This document shows, one piece after another, positions 26,903 to 36,423 of a DNA stretch of 64,000 nt. A model generated the notes under the pieces. It had not been told where the DNA came from. It made no database searches and saw only the letters and a list, made by a program, of their open reading frames with translations. Each line of letters begins with the position of its first letter. Positions within the stretch are counted from its first letter, which is position 1. The position numbers and the translations under genes are program-made. The stretch comes from RBG-16-66-20 sp964564865 (GTDB taxonomy: Bacteria; Pseudomonadota; Gammaproteobacteria; Burkholderiales; SG8-39). The DNA lies in contig CAZMDA010000008.1 in NCBI GenBank assembly GCA_964564865.1, positions 13,528-77,527 of the forward strand, given 5' to 3'.

Positions 26903-28261
26903 ATGACGGGAGCGGTGCCGCGCGTGCCGCTGTGCGTGCTGCTGGCTGCCGGTGTATTCGCGGTCGTGCCGGGGCCCGACAGCCTGCGCACCGGCCTGGC
27001 CCTGTTCGCCCTGATCGGGTCGCTGTGGGTGACGCAGGCGCTGCACCTGAGTGTCACCGCGCTGCTGGTGCCGCTGCTGGCTGCGCTGGGGGGACTGCTG
27101 AGCGTGCCGGCGGCGCTGGCGCCGTTCGCGCATCCGGTGATCTTCCTGTTCCTGGGCGGTTTCGCGCTGGCGGCGGCGCTGCAGCACCAGGGATTGGACC
27201 GCGCGCTGGCCCGGCGCGTGCTGCGGTTGGCGCACGGCAGTCGCGCGCTCGCCGTGCTGCTGCTGTTCGCGCTGACGGCAACGCTGTCGATGTGGATCAG
27301 CAATACCGCCACGGCCGCGATGATGGTGCCGCTGGCGCTGGGCCTGCTGCGCGGGCCGGAGGATGCCGCCGGCGCGGCGGCGCCCGCCGTCGGTGCGCGC
27401 GAGCAGGCCTTCGTGCTGCTGGGCGTGGCCTATGCCGCCAACATCGGCGGCATCGGCACGCTGGTGGGCAGCCCGCCCAACGCGATCGCCGCCGCCGCCG
27501 CGGGCATCTCGTTCGCGCAGTGGCTCACCATCGGGCTGCCCGCGGTCGCGCTGCTGCTGCCGCTGATGATCGGCGTGTTGGTCCTCGTTCTGCGGCCGCA
27601 GCTCGGCGGACGCGTGGCCGTGGCCCGCGAGCCGATCGAGTGGACCCGCGGGCGCCGCGTGACCGTGGCCGTGTTCGCGCTCACCGCGGCCGGCTGGGTG
27701 TTCGCCGCGCCGCTGGCGCGCGCGCTCGGCATTGCCGCAGACATGGACAGCGTGGTGGCCATCGCCGCCGTCGTCGCGCTGCTGGGCCTGGGCGCCATCG
27801 ACTGGCCGCAACTCGAGCGCAGGGCGCACTGGGACGTGCTGCTGCTGTTTGGCGGCGGGCTGGCGCTGGGCCGCGTGATGGAGGTCAGCGGAGGCAGCCG
27901 CTTCCTCGCCGACGCGGTGGTGGCGCAACTGCACGGCGCCGCGCCGCTGCTGGTGCTGCTGGGCGTGGTGGCCTTCGTGGTGTTCCTGACCGAACTGGTC
28001 AGCAACACCGCCGTCGCGGCGCTGCTGGTGCCGGTGTTCCTGGTGGTCGGCGATGCGCTCGGCCTGCCCGGCCCGCTGCTGGCGGGCGCGATCGCGGTGG
28101 CCGCCTCCTGCGCCTTCATGCTGCCGGTGGCGACGCCGCCGAACGCCATCGTCTACGGCACCGGGCAGGTACCGCAGGCGACGATGATGCGCTGCGGGCT
28201 GGCGCTGAACCTGGCCTGCATCGGCGCGGTCGCGGCGGCGGCGCTCCTGGCGTTCGGTTGA
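26903..28261 (+). CDS. SLC13/DASS-family anion (dicarboxylate) symporter
   Basis: 452 residues, about 11-12 membrane helices. Both SNT substrate/sodium-site repeats are visible (SMWISNTATAAMMVPL and TELVSNTAVAALLVPV), together with GSPPNAIAAA and ATPPNAIVYG. DASS proteins import C4-dicarboxylates, citrate or sulfate with sodium. A dicarboxylate substrate would fit fumarate or succinate traffic at low oxygen, but specificity cannot be read from sequence. Monocistronic under an FNR dyad. Confidence 0.88.
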   Translation: MTGAVPRVPLCVLLAAGVFAVVPGPDSLRTGLALFALIGSLWVTQALHLSVTALLVPLLAALGGLLSVPAALAPFAHPVIFLFLGGFALAAALQHQGLDRALARRVLRLAHGSRALAVLLLFALTATLSMWISNTATAAMMVPLALGLLRGPEDAAGAAAPAVGAREQAFVLLGVAYAANIGGIGTLVGSPPNAIAAAAAGISFAQWLTIGLPAVALLLPLMIGVLVLVLRPQLGGRVAVAREPIEWTRGRRVTVAVFALTAAGWVFAAPLARALGIAADMDSVVAIAAVVALLGLGAIDWPQLERRAHWDVLLLFGGGLALGRVMEVSGGSRFLADAVVAQLHGAAPLLVLLGVVAFVVFLTELVSNTAVAALLVPVFLVVGDALGLPGPLLAGAIAVAASCAFMLPVATPPNAIVYGTGQVPQATMMRCGLALNLACIGAVAAAALLAFG

Positions 28262-28352
28262 TGCCGGGGCCGCGGCTTTGGCGAAGCAATGCCTGCAGAC
28301 AGAGGCCACCCGCAAACTGATCGATACGACGCTAGGTTTCCCATAGGAACAT

Positions 28353-31115
28353 CTATGGCCGCTCCAGGGGTGGGGGCGCCACCCCGACCGGCGCAGCGAA
28401 GCGGCGCAGCAGGGCCTTCTCGATCTCGAGGATCACGAGCAACCCGACGCCGACGGTCACGATGCCGGCGCCCCAGGCCAACGGCAGCGCCTCGGTCCGG
28501 AACAGGCGTTGCAGGAACGGGGCGTAGGTGAACAGCAGCTGCAGCGCGAGTACGCTTGCCACCGCGACCAGCACCCGCGGCGTGCCGCGCACACCCTGCC
28601 AGGTAAACGATGGCGCCTTCAGGAAGCGCACACTGAACAGGTAGAACACCTCCATGCACACCAGCGTATTGACCGCGACGGTGCGCGCCGCTTCGACGCT
28701 CGCGCCCTGCCAGCGTGCCCACTCGTACATGCCGAAGATACCGGCCAGGAAGAGGACCGAGACGAACACGACGCGCCAGACCAGGAAGCGCGACAGCAGC
28801 GGTTCGCCCACGGGCCGGGGCGGGCGGCGCATCACGTCGGCCTCCGTCGGCTCGAAGGCCAGGACCATCGCCAGCGCGACCGAGCTGACCATGTTCACCC
28901 ACAGCACCTGCGCCGGCAGGATCGGCAGCGCCACGCCCAGCAGCACCGCCAGCAGCAGGCTCATCGATTCGCCGCCGTTGACCGGCAGCAGGAAGGTCAC
29001 CGTCTTGCGTAGATTGTCATAGACGGTCCGGCCCTCCTCGACGGCATGTGCGATCGAGGCGAAGTTGTCGTCGGTCAGCACCATGGCGCCGGCCTGCTTG
29101 GCCGCCTCGGTGCCCTTCTTGCCCATCGCCACGCCGACGTCCGCCTGCTTGAGCGCCGGCGCGTCGTTGATGCCGTCGCCGGTCATCGCCACGATCTCGC
29201 CGTTGGCCTTCAGCGCGCGCACCAGGCGCAGTTTGTGTTCGGGGCTTGCGCGCGCGAACACGCGCGCCTCGCGCACCGCTTCGCGCAGCGAGGCCTCGTC
29301 CATCACCTCGATCTCCGGGCCGGTGACGGCCCGGTGGTCCGCGCCCATCCCGAGCTGGGCGGCGATCGCGGCGGCCGTCACGCCGTGGTCGCCGGTGATC
29401 ATCATCACGCGGATGCCCGCGGCATGACACTGCGACACCGCCTGCACGGCTTCCTCGCGCGGCGGATCGATGATGCCGACGATGCCCAACAGCATCAGGC
29501 CCTGCTCGGCATCGGCATGCCGCAGCTCGCGGTGGCCGGCGGGCAGTTCGCGCTCGGCGAGCGCCAGAACGCGCCGCCCGGCCCGGGCTTCGGCGTCGAT
29601 GGCCGCCTGCCAGTCGCCCGGCACCAGCGGCAGTGGGCGGCCGTCGGGGCCGGCCTGATGGGAACACACCGCGAGCACGCGCTCCGGCGCGCCCTTGAGC
29701 AGCAGCACGTTCGACTCCCCGCGGGGGTGCAGCGTGGCCATGAACCGGTGCTCGGACTCGAAGGGGATCACGTCCAGCCGCTCGCGCTCGATTCTCAGTT
29801 CCTCCGGGTTCAGCCCCATCTTCATCGCCAGCGTGAGCAGGGCGCCTTCCGTCGGGTCGCCGGCCAGGCGCCAGCCCGACTCGTCCTCGTGCAGGCTGGC
29901 GTCGTTGCACAGTGCGGCTATGTCGGCCAGCCGCATCGCCGCCGGCGTGGTGAGCGCCAGTTGCGCGGGGTCGACAGCTTCGCCGCCGATCGCCAGCGCG
30001 CCAGATGGTGCGTAGCCCACGCCCCGCACGTCGATCGTGAGCCCGGCGCAAACGAGGGACTGCACCGTCATCTCGTTGCGGGTCAGGGTGCCGGTCTTGT
30101 CCGAGCAGATGACGGTCACCGAGCCCAGCGTTTCGACCGCCGGGAGGCGCCGGATGACGGCGCGGCGCCCGGCCATGCGCTGCACGCCGATGGCCAGCGT
30201 GACCGTGAGGATGGCCGGCAGCCCTTCCGGGATGGCCGCCACCGCCAGTCCCACGGAGGCCATGAAGGTGTCGGCGAGGGTCATGTCGCGCACGAGCACG
30301 CCGAAGAGGAACAGCAGCGCGGCCGCGGCCAGAATCACCAGCGTCAGCAGCCGGCCGAAGGTATTCATCTTCGCCAGCAGCGGTGTCGTCCCTTGCTCGA
30401 CCGATTCCAGCATGCGGCCGATGCGACCGATCTCGGTGCCGGCGCCGGTGGCAATGACGACCGCACGCGCCTGCCCGCGCGTGACCAGCGTGCCGGCGTA
30501 GCCCATGCACAGGCGGTCGCCGATCGCCGCGTCGCGAGCCACGGCGCCGGTTGCCTTGAGCACGGGCACGGACTCGCCGGTCAGCGCGGACTCGTCCACA
30601 TGCAGATTGCGCGCCTGCAGAAGGCGCACGTCGGCCGGAATGCTGTCGCCTGATGCAAGCAGGATCACGTCGCCGGGCACCAGTTCCGCCGCATCAATGT
30701 CGTGCTGGTGACCGTCGCGCAGCACCACGGCATGCGGCGAAAGCAGATGGCGAATGGCCTGCAGCGCCCGCTCGGCCTTGCCCTCCTGCACGAAGCCGAT
30801 CAGCGCATTGATCACCACGACGGCGGCGATGACCCCTCCGTCCAGCCAGTGCCCCATGGCGGCCGACACCATGGCCGCGGCCATCAGCACGATCAGCAGC
30901 AGGTTGTTGAACTGGCGCGCCAGGCGTGCGAGTGCGCCTGGCTGGGCGGGCTCGGCGAGGCGGTTGGGCCCGTGTACCTGCAGGCGTCGGGCGGCCTCCG
31001 ACTGCTTCAGGCCGTGAGACCCGGTACCCAATGCCCGCAGCGCGTCCGACGCCTCGACCGCATGCCAATCCGGAGCTGCACCGGTTGCCAGGTGTTGTTC
31101 GTGTTCCTGCTTCAT
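28353..31115 (-). CDS. P2-type cation-transporting P-type ATPase
   Basis: 920 residues. Cation-ATPase N-domain, actuator with LTGESVP, M4 motif AAIPEGLPA, phosphorylation site SDKTGTLT, nucleotide-binding KGAPE, hinge TGDGINDAP and a C-terminal helix bundle. M4 PEGLP is like SERCA/PMR1 Ca2+ pumps, but the M6 segment reads LWVNMVSSVALAM, lacking the Asp of the SERCA NxxTD site, so the ion is uncertain (Ca2+, Na+ or H+). ATG 31115 is the first plausible start, 82 nt after the hydrolase gene. A second pump of the same type is at 45221. Mycobacterial CtpF, also hypoxia-induced, is a comparable P2 ATPase. Confidence 0.88.
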   Translation of the reverse strand: MKQEHEQHLATGAAPDWHAVEASDALRALGTGSHGLKQSEAARRLQVHGPNRLAEPAQPGALARLARQFNNLLLIVLMAAAMVSAAMGHWLDGGVIAAVVVINALIGFVQEGKAERALQAIRHLLSPHAVVLRDGHQHDIDAAELVPGDVILLASGDSIPADVRLLQARNLHVDESALTGESVPVLKATGAVARDAAIGDRLCMGYAGTLVTRGQARAVVIATGAGTEIGRIGRMLESVEQGTTPLLAKMNTFGRLLTLVILAAAALLFLFGVLVRDMTLADTFMASVGLAVAAIPEGLPAILTVTLAIGVQRMAGRRAVIRRLPAVETLGSVTVICSDKTGTLTRNEMTVQSLVCAGLTIDVRGVGYAPSGALAIGGEAVDPAQLALTTPAAMRLADIAALCNDASLHEDESGWRLAGDPTEGALLTLAMKMGLNPEELRIERERLDVIPFESEHRFMATLHPRGESNVLLLKGAPERVLAVCSHQAGPDGRPLPLVPGDWQAAIDAEARAGRRVLALAERELPAGHRELRHADAEQGLMLLGIVGIIDPPREEAVQAVSQCHAAGIRVMMITGDHGVTAAAIAAQLGMGADHRAVTGPEIEVMDEASLREAVREARVFARASPEHKLRLVRALKANGEIVAMTGDGINDAPALKQADVGVAMGKKGTEAAKQAGAMVLTDDNFASIAHAVEEGRTVYDNLRKTVTFLLPVNGGESMSLLLAVLLGVALPILPAQVLWVNMVSSVALAMVLAFEPTEADVMRRPPRPVGEPLLSRFLVWRVVFVSVLFLAGIFGMYEWARWQGASVEAARTVAVNTLVCMEVFYLFSVRFLKAPSFTWQGVRGTPRVLVAVASVLALQLLFTYAPFLQRLFRTEALPLAWGAGIVTVGVGLLVILEIEKALLRRFAAPVGVAPPPLERP

Positions 31116-31197
31116 TTCATTCGACAGGTCCCGTGGGGTTGCGTCATCGATAGCAGGTCCGGGAGCCTGCGTCCACCAAGCTGCGTCGTGAGGGTCA

Positions 31198-32079
31198 TCA
31201 TGTCTCTGGCGCGGGAAAGCGCCCCGCCACCCAGCCGTCGATCGCCTCGCGCATCGCCTCGGGCTGCTCGGTCGGGATCCAGTGCCGCGCGGGCAGTTCC
31301 ACGACCTCGCAGTCGGGCAGGGCGGCGAGCGCCGCGCGCACGCGGGGCGGATCGGTGAATGCCGCCTGCGCCGAGATGAGCGCCAGCGCCGGGGCCCGGA
31401 TCCCGGCCAGCGTTTGCGCCGGCCCGGTGACCGCGGCGAGCGCCTGCAGGTAGGCGCCGGTGGCGGTGCTGCGCAGGTCGGCGAGCGGCGACGCATAGCG
31501 CGCGAGCATCGCCTCGCCCTCCCGCCCGCGCGCCAGGGCTGCGCGCGTCTCCCGGTCCAGGGCCTGAAGGTCCATTGGCGCGAGCCAGCGGCGGCGCAAT
31601 CCCAGCGCATTCGCCGCGCGCACGGCAAGCGAGGCGCCCAGCAGCAGCGGACGCAGCAACGCCAGGCGCGCCATGGTCCCGGCCAGTGCCTCGCGCGGCA
31701 TGGGCTCCACCAGCACCAGGCCCTGCACGCGCTCCGGCCGCCGGCGCGCGAACTCGAGTGCGATGTTGGCTCCCAGGCAGTGCCCGCCGACCAGCGCGCG
31801 CCCGAATCCCGTGGCATCCAGCAGCGCGGCGAGGTCGCCGCACCACTGGTCCATACCGGTGCGGCCGTGCCAGCGCGAGCGGCCCTGGCCGCGCAGGTCC
31901 ATGCGCAAGAGCGCCCAGTCCGCGCGCAGCGCGCTGCGCGCGGCGAACTCCGACCAGCGCGTGGCGTTGCTCGCCACGCCGTGCAGCAGCACCAGCGCGC
32001 CGAGCGGCGCCTCGGGGCGCCACACCCGGCAGGCGACTCGGGCGCCATCCGGCGCCGCCACCTGGATCTCCGTATCCAT
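31198..32079 (-). CDS. Alpha/beta hydrolase with cysteine nucleophile
   Basis: 293 residues, a compact alpha/beta hydrolase: LLHGVASNATRW (oxyanion HG), MDLRGQGRS, the nucleophile elbow GGHCLGAN where Cys replaces the usual Ser, and a C-terminal ARHWIPTEQ with the likely catalytic His. A Cys nucleophile occurs in dienelactone hydrolases but is rare in this lipase/esterase-like group. Two nt after the exporter permease gene, so in the same operon. Substrate unknown. Confidence 0.82.
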   Translation of the reverse strand: MDTEIQVAAPDGARVACRVWRPEAPLGALVLLHGVASNATRWSEFAARSALRADWALLRMDLRGQGRSRWHGRTGMDQWCGDLAALLDATGFGRALVGGHCLGANIALEFARRRPERVQGLVLVEPMPREALAGTMARLALLRPLLLGASLAVRAANALGLRRRWLAPMDLQALDRETRAALARGREGEAMLARYASPLADLRSTATGAYLQALAAVTGPAQTLAGIRAPALALISAQAAFTDPPRVRAALAALPDCEVVELPARHWIPTEQPEAMREAIDGWVAGRFPAPET

Positions 32080-32081
32080 CG

Positions 32082-33281
32082 CTACTCGCCGCGCAGCGCT
32101 TCCAGCGGATCCAGCCGCGCCGCCCGCCGCGCCGGGCCGACGCCGGCGGCCAGGCCGATCGCCACCGCCACGCCCTCGGCCAGCAGCGCGTAGCTCCAGG
32201 ACACCTGCACCGGCAGCGCCGGAACGGCGACGGCGAGCAATCCCGCCACGCCCCAGCCCAGCGCGAGGCCGGCCGCGCCCCCCATCGCGGCGAGCGCCGC
32301 GGCCTCGCCCAGGAACAGGAGCAGGATCCGCCGGCGCGTCGCGCCCAGCGCGCGCAGCAGGCCGATCTCGGTGGTGCGCTCGGCCACGGCGATGGTCAGG
32401 ATGGTGAGGATGCCCACGCCGCCCACCACCAGCGAGATGGCGCCGATGGCCGCCACGGCGAACGTGATCGCATCCAGTATCGTGCCGAACACCTCCAGCA
32501 TCTTCTGCTGCGGCGTGATGGTGAAGTCCTCGGCGCCGTGGCGCGCCACCAGGATGCGGCGGATGCCGTCCTCGACCTCCGCCAGCGGCGCGGTGGGCTC
32601 GTAGAGAACGTGGATCTCCATCAGGCTCTCGCGGTTGAACATGTCCAGCGCGCGCGCCGTGGGCACGTACACGGTGTCGTCCAGGTCGAAGCCCAGCACC
32701 TGTCCCTTGGCCTCCATGACGCCTATGACGCGATATCGCTCGCTGCCGACGCGCATGCGCTGGCCCAGGGGACTCGTGCCGCCGAACAGTTCCTTCGCCA
32801 CCTTGGCGCCCAGCACCACCAGCGCCCGCGCCGCGTGCGGGTCGTCGCGCGGCAGGAACTCGCCCGCCGCGACGCGCATGCTGAGCGTGCGCGCGAAATC
32901 GGGCCCGACGCCGTAGATGGTGGTGCGCCGGGTGCGGCCCTCGAAGTTGAGCTCGCCGTTGCCCTGCACCATCGGGTCGGAGAGCAGCACGTGCGGGGCG
33001 CGCTGCAGCGCGGTGGCGTCATCGATGGACAGCGGCCGGATGGTGTTCACAGCGCCCAGCGAGGCGCCGTGGGTCTGGGTGCGCCCCGGGGTGACGCTGA
33101 TGAGGTTGGTGCCGAACTGGCTGAACTCGGCGATGACGAAGCGGTGCAGGCCCTGGCCGATGGCGGTGAGCAGGATCACCGCGGCGATGCCGATGGCGAT
33201 CCCCAGCGAGGTGAGGAAGGTGCGCAGCCGCAGCGCGGTCAGCGAATCGAGGACAAAGCGGGCGGCGTCGGCGAATCTCAT
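32082..33281 (-). CDS. MacB-like ABC transporter permease (second of pair)
   Basis: 399 residues. FtsX/MacB topology: an N-terminal helix (LRTFLTSLGIAIGIAAVILLTAIG), a periplasmic domain of about 220 residues, then three C-terminal helices, ending in the conserved ARRAARLDPLEALR. No ATPase domain. It overlaps the first permease gene by 4 nt. The pair of unlike permeases with one ATPase and one adaptor is like MacAB/LolCDE-type mechanotransmission exporters. Confidence 0.88.
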   Translation of the reverse strand: MRFADAARFVLDSLTALRLRTFLTSLGIAIGIAAVILLTAIGQGLHRFVIAEFSQFGTNLISVTPGRTQTHGASLGAVNTIRPLSIDDATALQRAPHVLLSDPMVQGNGELNFEGRTRRTTIYGVGPDFARTLSMRVAAGEFLPRDDPHAARALVVLGAKVAKELFGGTSPLGQRMRVGSERYRVIGVMEAKGQVLGFDLDDTVYVPTARALDMFNRESLMEIHVLYEPTAPLAEVEDGIRRILVARHGAEDFTITPQQKMLEVFGTILDAITFAVAAIGAISLVVGGVGILTILTIAVAERTTEIGLLRALGATRRRILLLFLGEAAALAAMGGAAGLALGWGVAGLLAVAVPALPVQVSWSYALLAEGVAVAIGLAAGVGPARRAARLDPLEALRGE

Positions 33282-34486
33282 CGGCGTGACAGCGCCTTTA
33301 CGGGATCCAGCCGCGCCGCGCGCCGCGCAGGTGCCAACGAGAACAGGATCGAGGTCGCGAGCGCGGTGGCCGGCGCCGCTGCGAGCGCCCACAGCGGCGG
33401 GGTGAACGGGATGTCCGGATAGGCCTGCGAGATGAGCAGTTGCCCCAGCTTGCCCGCGGCCAGGCCCAGCGCCGCGCCGCCCAGCGCGAGCATCACCGCT
33501 TCGGCGAGGAACACGGCGCGCACCTGCGTCCCGGTCGCCCCCAGCGCCTTCATGAGGCCGATCTCGGCGCGCCGCTGCGTGACGCTGATGAGCATCACGT
33601 TCATGACCAGCACGCCGGCGACCGCCAGGCTGATCGCCGCCAGCCCGCCCACGGCCAGCGTGAGCGCGGTGAGGATGCGGTCGAAGGTGGCGAGCACCGC
33701 GTCCTGGGTGATCACGGTGACGTCCCGCTCCCCGCCGTGGCGCTCCTTCATGATGGCCTCGATGTCGGCCTGCGCCAGCGGGATGCTGTCGCGGCTCTTG
33801 GCCTCGGCGAGGATGCGGAACAGGGCCTCGGTGTTGAAGAGGGCCTGCGCCGCGGCCACCGGGACGACGACGATCTCGTCGGTGTTGAAGCCGAGCGACT
33901 CGCCCTGCTTGGCGAGGATGCCGATGACGCGGAAGCGCCGGTCGCCGATGCGCAGCCATTCGCCCAGCGGCGGCGTGGCGCCGAACAGTTCGCTCGCGAC
34001 CTTCGAGCCGATGACGCAGACCGCAGCCGGATGGCGGGGGTCGCCCTCGGGCAGGAAGCGCCCCTGCGCCATGGCCATGCCGCGGATCTCCTTGAACGCC
34101 GCGGTGGAGCCGAGCACCGGCGTCTCGCGCCGCCGGGTGCCGTAGTGCACGTCCCCGGCGCCCACGATCAGCGGCGCGATGCGGCGCACCGCGTGGCTGC
34201 GCGCGACCGCGAGCGCGTCATCCAGGGTGACGTCGCGCGGCGTGCGTCCGACCAGCACCCCGGGCATCGCCCCCGCGGTCTCGCTGCGGCCCGGGAGCAC
34301 GATGAGCAGGTTGCTGCCCAGCGAGCCGAACTGGTTCACCACGTACAGCCGAGCGCCCTCGCCGATGGCGCTCACCGCGACCACCGCTGCGACGCCGATG
34401 GACATCGCGAGCAGGATGAGCAGCGTGCGTCCCCGGCTGCCCGAGAGCGACTGCCAGGCGAAGGCGGCGAGGTCGGCGGCGCGCAT
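33278..34486 (-). CDS. MacB-like ABC transporter permease (first of pair)
   Basis: 402 residues with the same FtsX/MacB layout as its downstream neighbour (RTLLILLAMSIGVAAVVAVSAIG helix near the N-terminus, periplasmic domain, three C-terminal helices, ARRAARLDPVKALS end). The periplasmic domains differ between the two, so a heterodimer like LolC/LolE is likely. Seven nt after the ATPase gene; coding end overlaps the next start (ATGA). Confidence 0.88.
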   Translation of the reverse strand: MRAADLAAFAWQSLSGSRGRTLLILLAMSIGVAAVVAVSAIGEGARLYVVNQFGSLGSNLLIVLPGRSETAGAMPGVLVGRTPRDVTLDDALAVARSHAVRRIAPLIVGAGDVHYGTRRRETPVLGSTAAFKEIRGMAMAQGRFLPEGDPRHPAAVCVIGSKVASELFGATPPLGEWLRIGDRRFRVIGILAKQGESLGFNTDEIVVVPVAAAQALFNTEALFRILAEAKSRDSIPLAQADIEAIMKERHGGERDVTVITQDAVLATFDRILTALTLAVGGLAAISLAVAGVLVMNVMLISVTQRRAEIGLMKALGATGTQVRAVFLAEAVMLALGGAALGLAAGKLGQLLISQAYPDIPFTPPLWALAAAPATALATSILFSLAPARRAARLDPVKALSRR

Positions 34487-34493
34487 GGCGGCC

Positions 34494-35168
34494 TCAGCCG
34501 CGCTCGTCGGCGACGATGGCGCCGTCCACCATGCGCACGCGGCGGTGCGCGCGGGCGCCGATCTCGGCGTCGTGCGTGACCAGGATCAGGATCGCGCCGG
34601 CGTGGTGCGCGCGCTCCAGCACCGCCATCACCTCCTGCCCGGTGTGGCGGTCCAGGTTCCCGGTCGGCTCGTCGGCGAGGATCACCGCGGGATCGAGCGC
34701 GAGCGCGCGCGCGATGGCGACGCGCTGGCACTGGCCGCCGGAGAGCTCGCTCGGCCGATGCCGGGCGCGTTCCTCCAAGCCGTACTCGGAGAGGATCCGG
34801 TCCAGGCGCCGGCGGCGCTCCTCGGGCGCGATGCCGGCCAGCATCATGGGCAGCTCGATGTTCTGCTCGGCGGTGAGGCGCGGCACCAGATGGAAGAACT
34901 GGAACACGAATCCGAGCTTGTCGCGCCGCACGGCCGCGGTCTCGTCGTCCGACAGCGAGGTGACGTCCCGGTCGTCCAGCCGGTAGCGGCCGGCGTCCGG
35001 CCGGTCGAGCAGGCCGATGACGTTGAGCAGCGTCGACTTGCCCGAGCCCGAGGGTCCCATGATGGACAGGTACTCGCCCGCCGCGATGTCCATCTCGATC
35101 CCGCGCAGGGCGTGGACCTCCTCGCCGCCGACGCGGAAGATGCGTTCGATCCCCTGGAGCGCGATCAC
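34494..35168 (-). CDS. LolD/MacB-type ABC transporter ATPase
   Basis: 224 residues. Walker A GPSGSGKST, Q-loop FVFQFFHLVP, signature LSGGQCQRVAIARAL, Walker B VILADEPTGNLD and switch His in VTHD. The LDRPDAG and EPTGNLDRHTG segments place it with LolD/MacB ATPases. It energises the two FtsX-type permeases encoded downstream. Ten nt after the adaptor gene. Confidence 0.92.
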   Translation of the reverse strand: MIALQGIERIFRVGGEEVHALRGIEMDIAAGEYLSIMGPSGSGKSTLLNVIGLLDRPDAGRYRLDDRDVTSLSDDETAAVRRDKLGFVFQFFHLVPRLTAEQNIELPMMLAGIAPEERRRRLDRILSEYGLEERARHRPSELSGGQCQRVAIARALALDPAVILADEPTGNLDRHTGQEVMAVLERAHHAGAILILVTHDAEIGARAHRRVRMVDGAIVADERG

Positions 35169-35178
35169 TGCGGCCGGG

Positions 35179-36339
35179 TCACGGCTTGGGCGGGGCGGCT
35201 TCCGCCTCGGCCAGCGCCCCGGCCTTGACCCCCGCGCGCTCCAGCGAGGTGACCACGCGCTCGCCAGCCGCGAGCCCCGCGCGGATCTCGGTGTGCTCCC
35301 AGTTCGCGAGTCCGGGCTCGACGCGGCGTTCCTCCAGCCGGCCGCCGGCGCCCAGCGCGAGCACCTTGTTCCCCGGCATCAGGGCCGCGGTGGGAATGCG
35401 CAGCACCTGGTCGCGCCCGGTGACCACGATCTCGACGTCCGCGCTGTAGCCCACCAGCAGGTGGCGGGCCTCGCCGGCGGTGTCGAACTCGACCTCCACC
35501 TCCACCGTGCGCGCCTGCTTCTCCAGCGCCAGCACGTAGGGCGCGATGCGGCGCAGCTTGCCGGCGAAGGGCTTGCCCCGGTAGGCGTCCAGGGTGATGC
35601 GCGCCGGCATCCCGATCTTCAGCTGCGCGGCGTCCACCTCGTCGATCGGCGCGGTGACGTAGAGGCAGGCATCGTCGATGAGGTCGATCGCGGGCAGGGT
35701 CGGGATGCCCGGGGGCGAGGGCGTCAGGTACTCGCCGACCTCGCCGTTGATGTCGGCGACGATGCCGGCAAAGGGCGCGCGCAGCGTGGTGCGCGCGGTG
35801 TCGGCGGCCGAGGCCCGGATGCGGGCGTCGGCTTCCTTCACCTGGGCGTGCGCGCTGTCGCAGGCGGCGGCGCGCGCCCGGGCCTCGCTCTCGGCGCGGT
35901 CCAGGCGATCCTCGGAGACGAAGCCCTGCTTGCGCAGGTCGCGCGTGCGCGCCGCCTCGCGCGCCGCGTTCTCCGCCATCTGGCAGGCTTCGTTGACGCG
36001 GGCGCGCGCGGAAACCAGCTGCTCGCGGGATACGCGCTCGCGCGCCGACAGGTCGTCGTTCCACAGCTGCAGCAGCAGCTGCCCCTGCTTGACGCGCTCG
36101 CCCTTGCGCACCGCCAGCTTCTCGATCCGGCCGCCCAGGGGCGGCGAGATCTTCGCGCGCCGGCAGGCGGCGACCGATCCGGCGCGGGTATTGGCGACGG
36201 TGGACTCGACCCGCCCGGCCTCGGCGGCGGCCACCAGCACCCGGACCGGGACCGGGCGGGTGGCTTTCCAGGCGGCGAAGCCCAGCGCCGCCACGAGGGC
36301 CAGCGCCACGAGCCAGCGCAGGCTGCGGGCGAGGGTCAT
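35179..36339 (-). CDS. HlyD/MacA-type periplasmic adaptor of an ABC exporter
   Basis: 386 residues. N-terminal signal-anchor (LRWLVALALVAALGFAAW), two halves of a lipoyl/barrel-sandwich domain (SPPLGGRIEKLAVRKGERV and RAPFAGIVADINGEVGEYL) separated by a long alpha hairpin rich in Ala/Arg/Glu, then beta-barrel domains. It would link the inner-membrane ABC exporter to an outer-membrane channel, which is not encoded here. First gene of a six-gene minus-strand run; its ATG lies 49 nt from the shared FNR dyad, with no Shine-Dalgarno. Confidence 0.88.
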   Translation of the reverse strand: MTLARSLRWLVALALVAALGFAAWKATRPVPVRVLVAAAEAGRVESTVANTRAGSVAACRRAKISPPLGGRIEKLAVRKGERVKQGQLLLQLWNDDLSARERVSREQLVSARARVNEACQMAENAAREAARTRDLRKQGFVSEDRLDRAESEARARAAACDSAHAQVKEADARIRASAADTARTTLRAPFAGIVADINGEVGEYLTPSPPGIPTLPAIDLIDDACLYVTAPIDEVDAAQLKIGMPARITLDAYRGKPFAGKLRRIAPYVLALEKQARTVEVEVEFDTAGEARHLLVGYSADVEIVVTGRDQVLRIPTAALMPGNKVLALGAGGRLEERRVEPGLANWEHTEIRAGLAAGERVVTSLERAGVKAGALAEAEAAPPKP

Positions 36340-36347
36340 GTCAGGCG

Positions 36348-36415
36348 ATGATCGGGCCGGGGCGGGCGCCCGGTTTGATCGGCGTCAAACGCGGCGGCAG
36401 GATGGCGTGGATCAT
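36348..36415. promoter_or_regulatory. Bidirectional FNR-type promoter between exporter and cbpM-lon operons
   Basis: Dyad TTGATCGGCGTCAA at 36375-36388. A GATCAT hexamer begins 35 nt away on both sides: 36410-36415 on the plus strand and 36353-36348 on the minus strand. The predicted +1 positions (about 36423 and 36340) fall on, or within 1-2 nt of, the ATG codons of cbpM (36424) and the adaptor gene (36339), each lacking a Shine-Dalgarno. GATCAT is a poorer -10 than in other sites, so one direction may be weak. Confidence 0.6.
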
Positions 36416-36423
36416 GGCTGCGT

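Noticed and set aside
28353..32048. Apparent 1231-codon fusion of an upstream sequence to the P-type ATPase
   Set aside because: The extra N-terminal part is out of frame with the hydrolase gene and is Arg/Ala/Trp-rich noise. The ATPase begins at ATG 31115.
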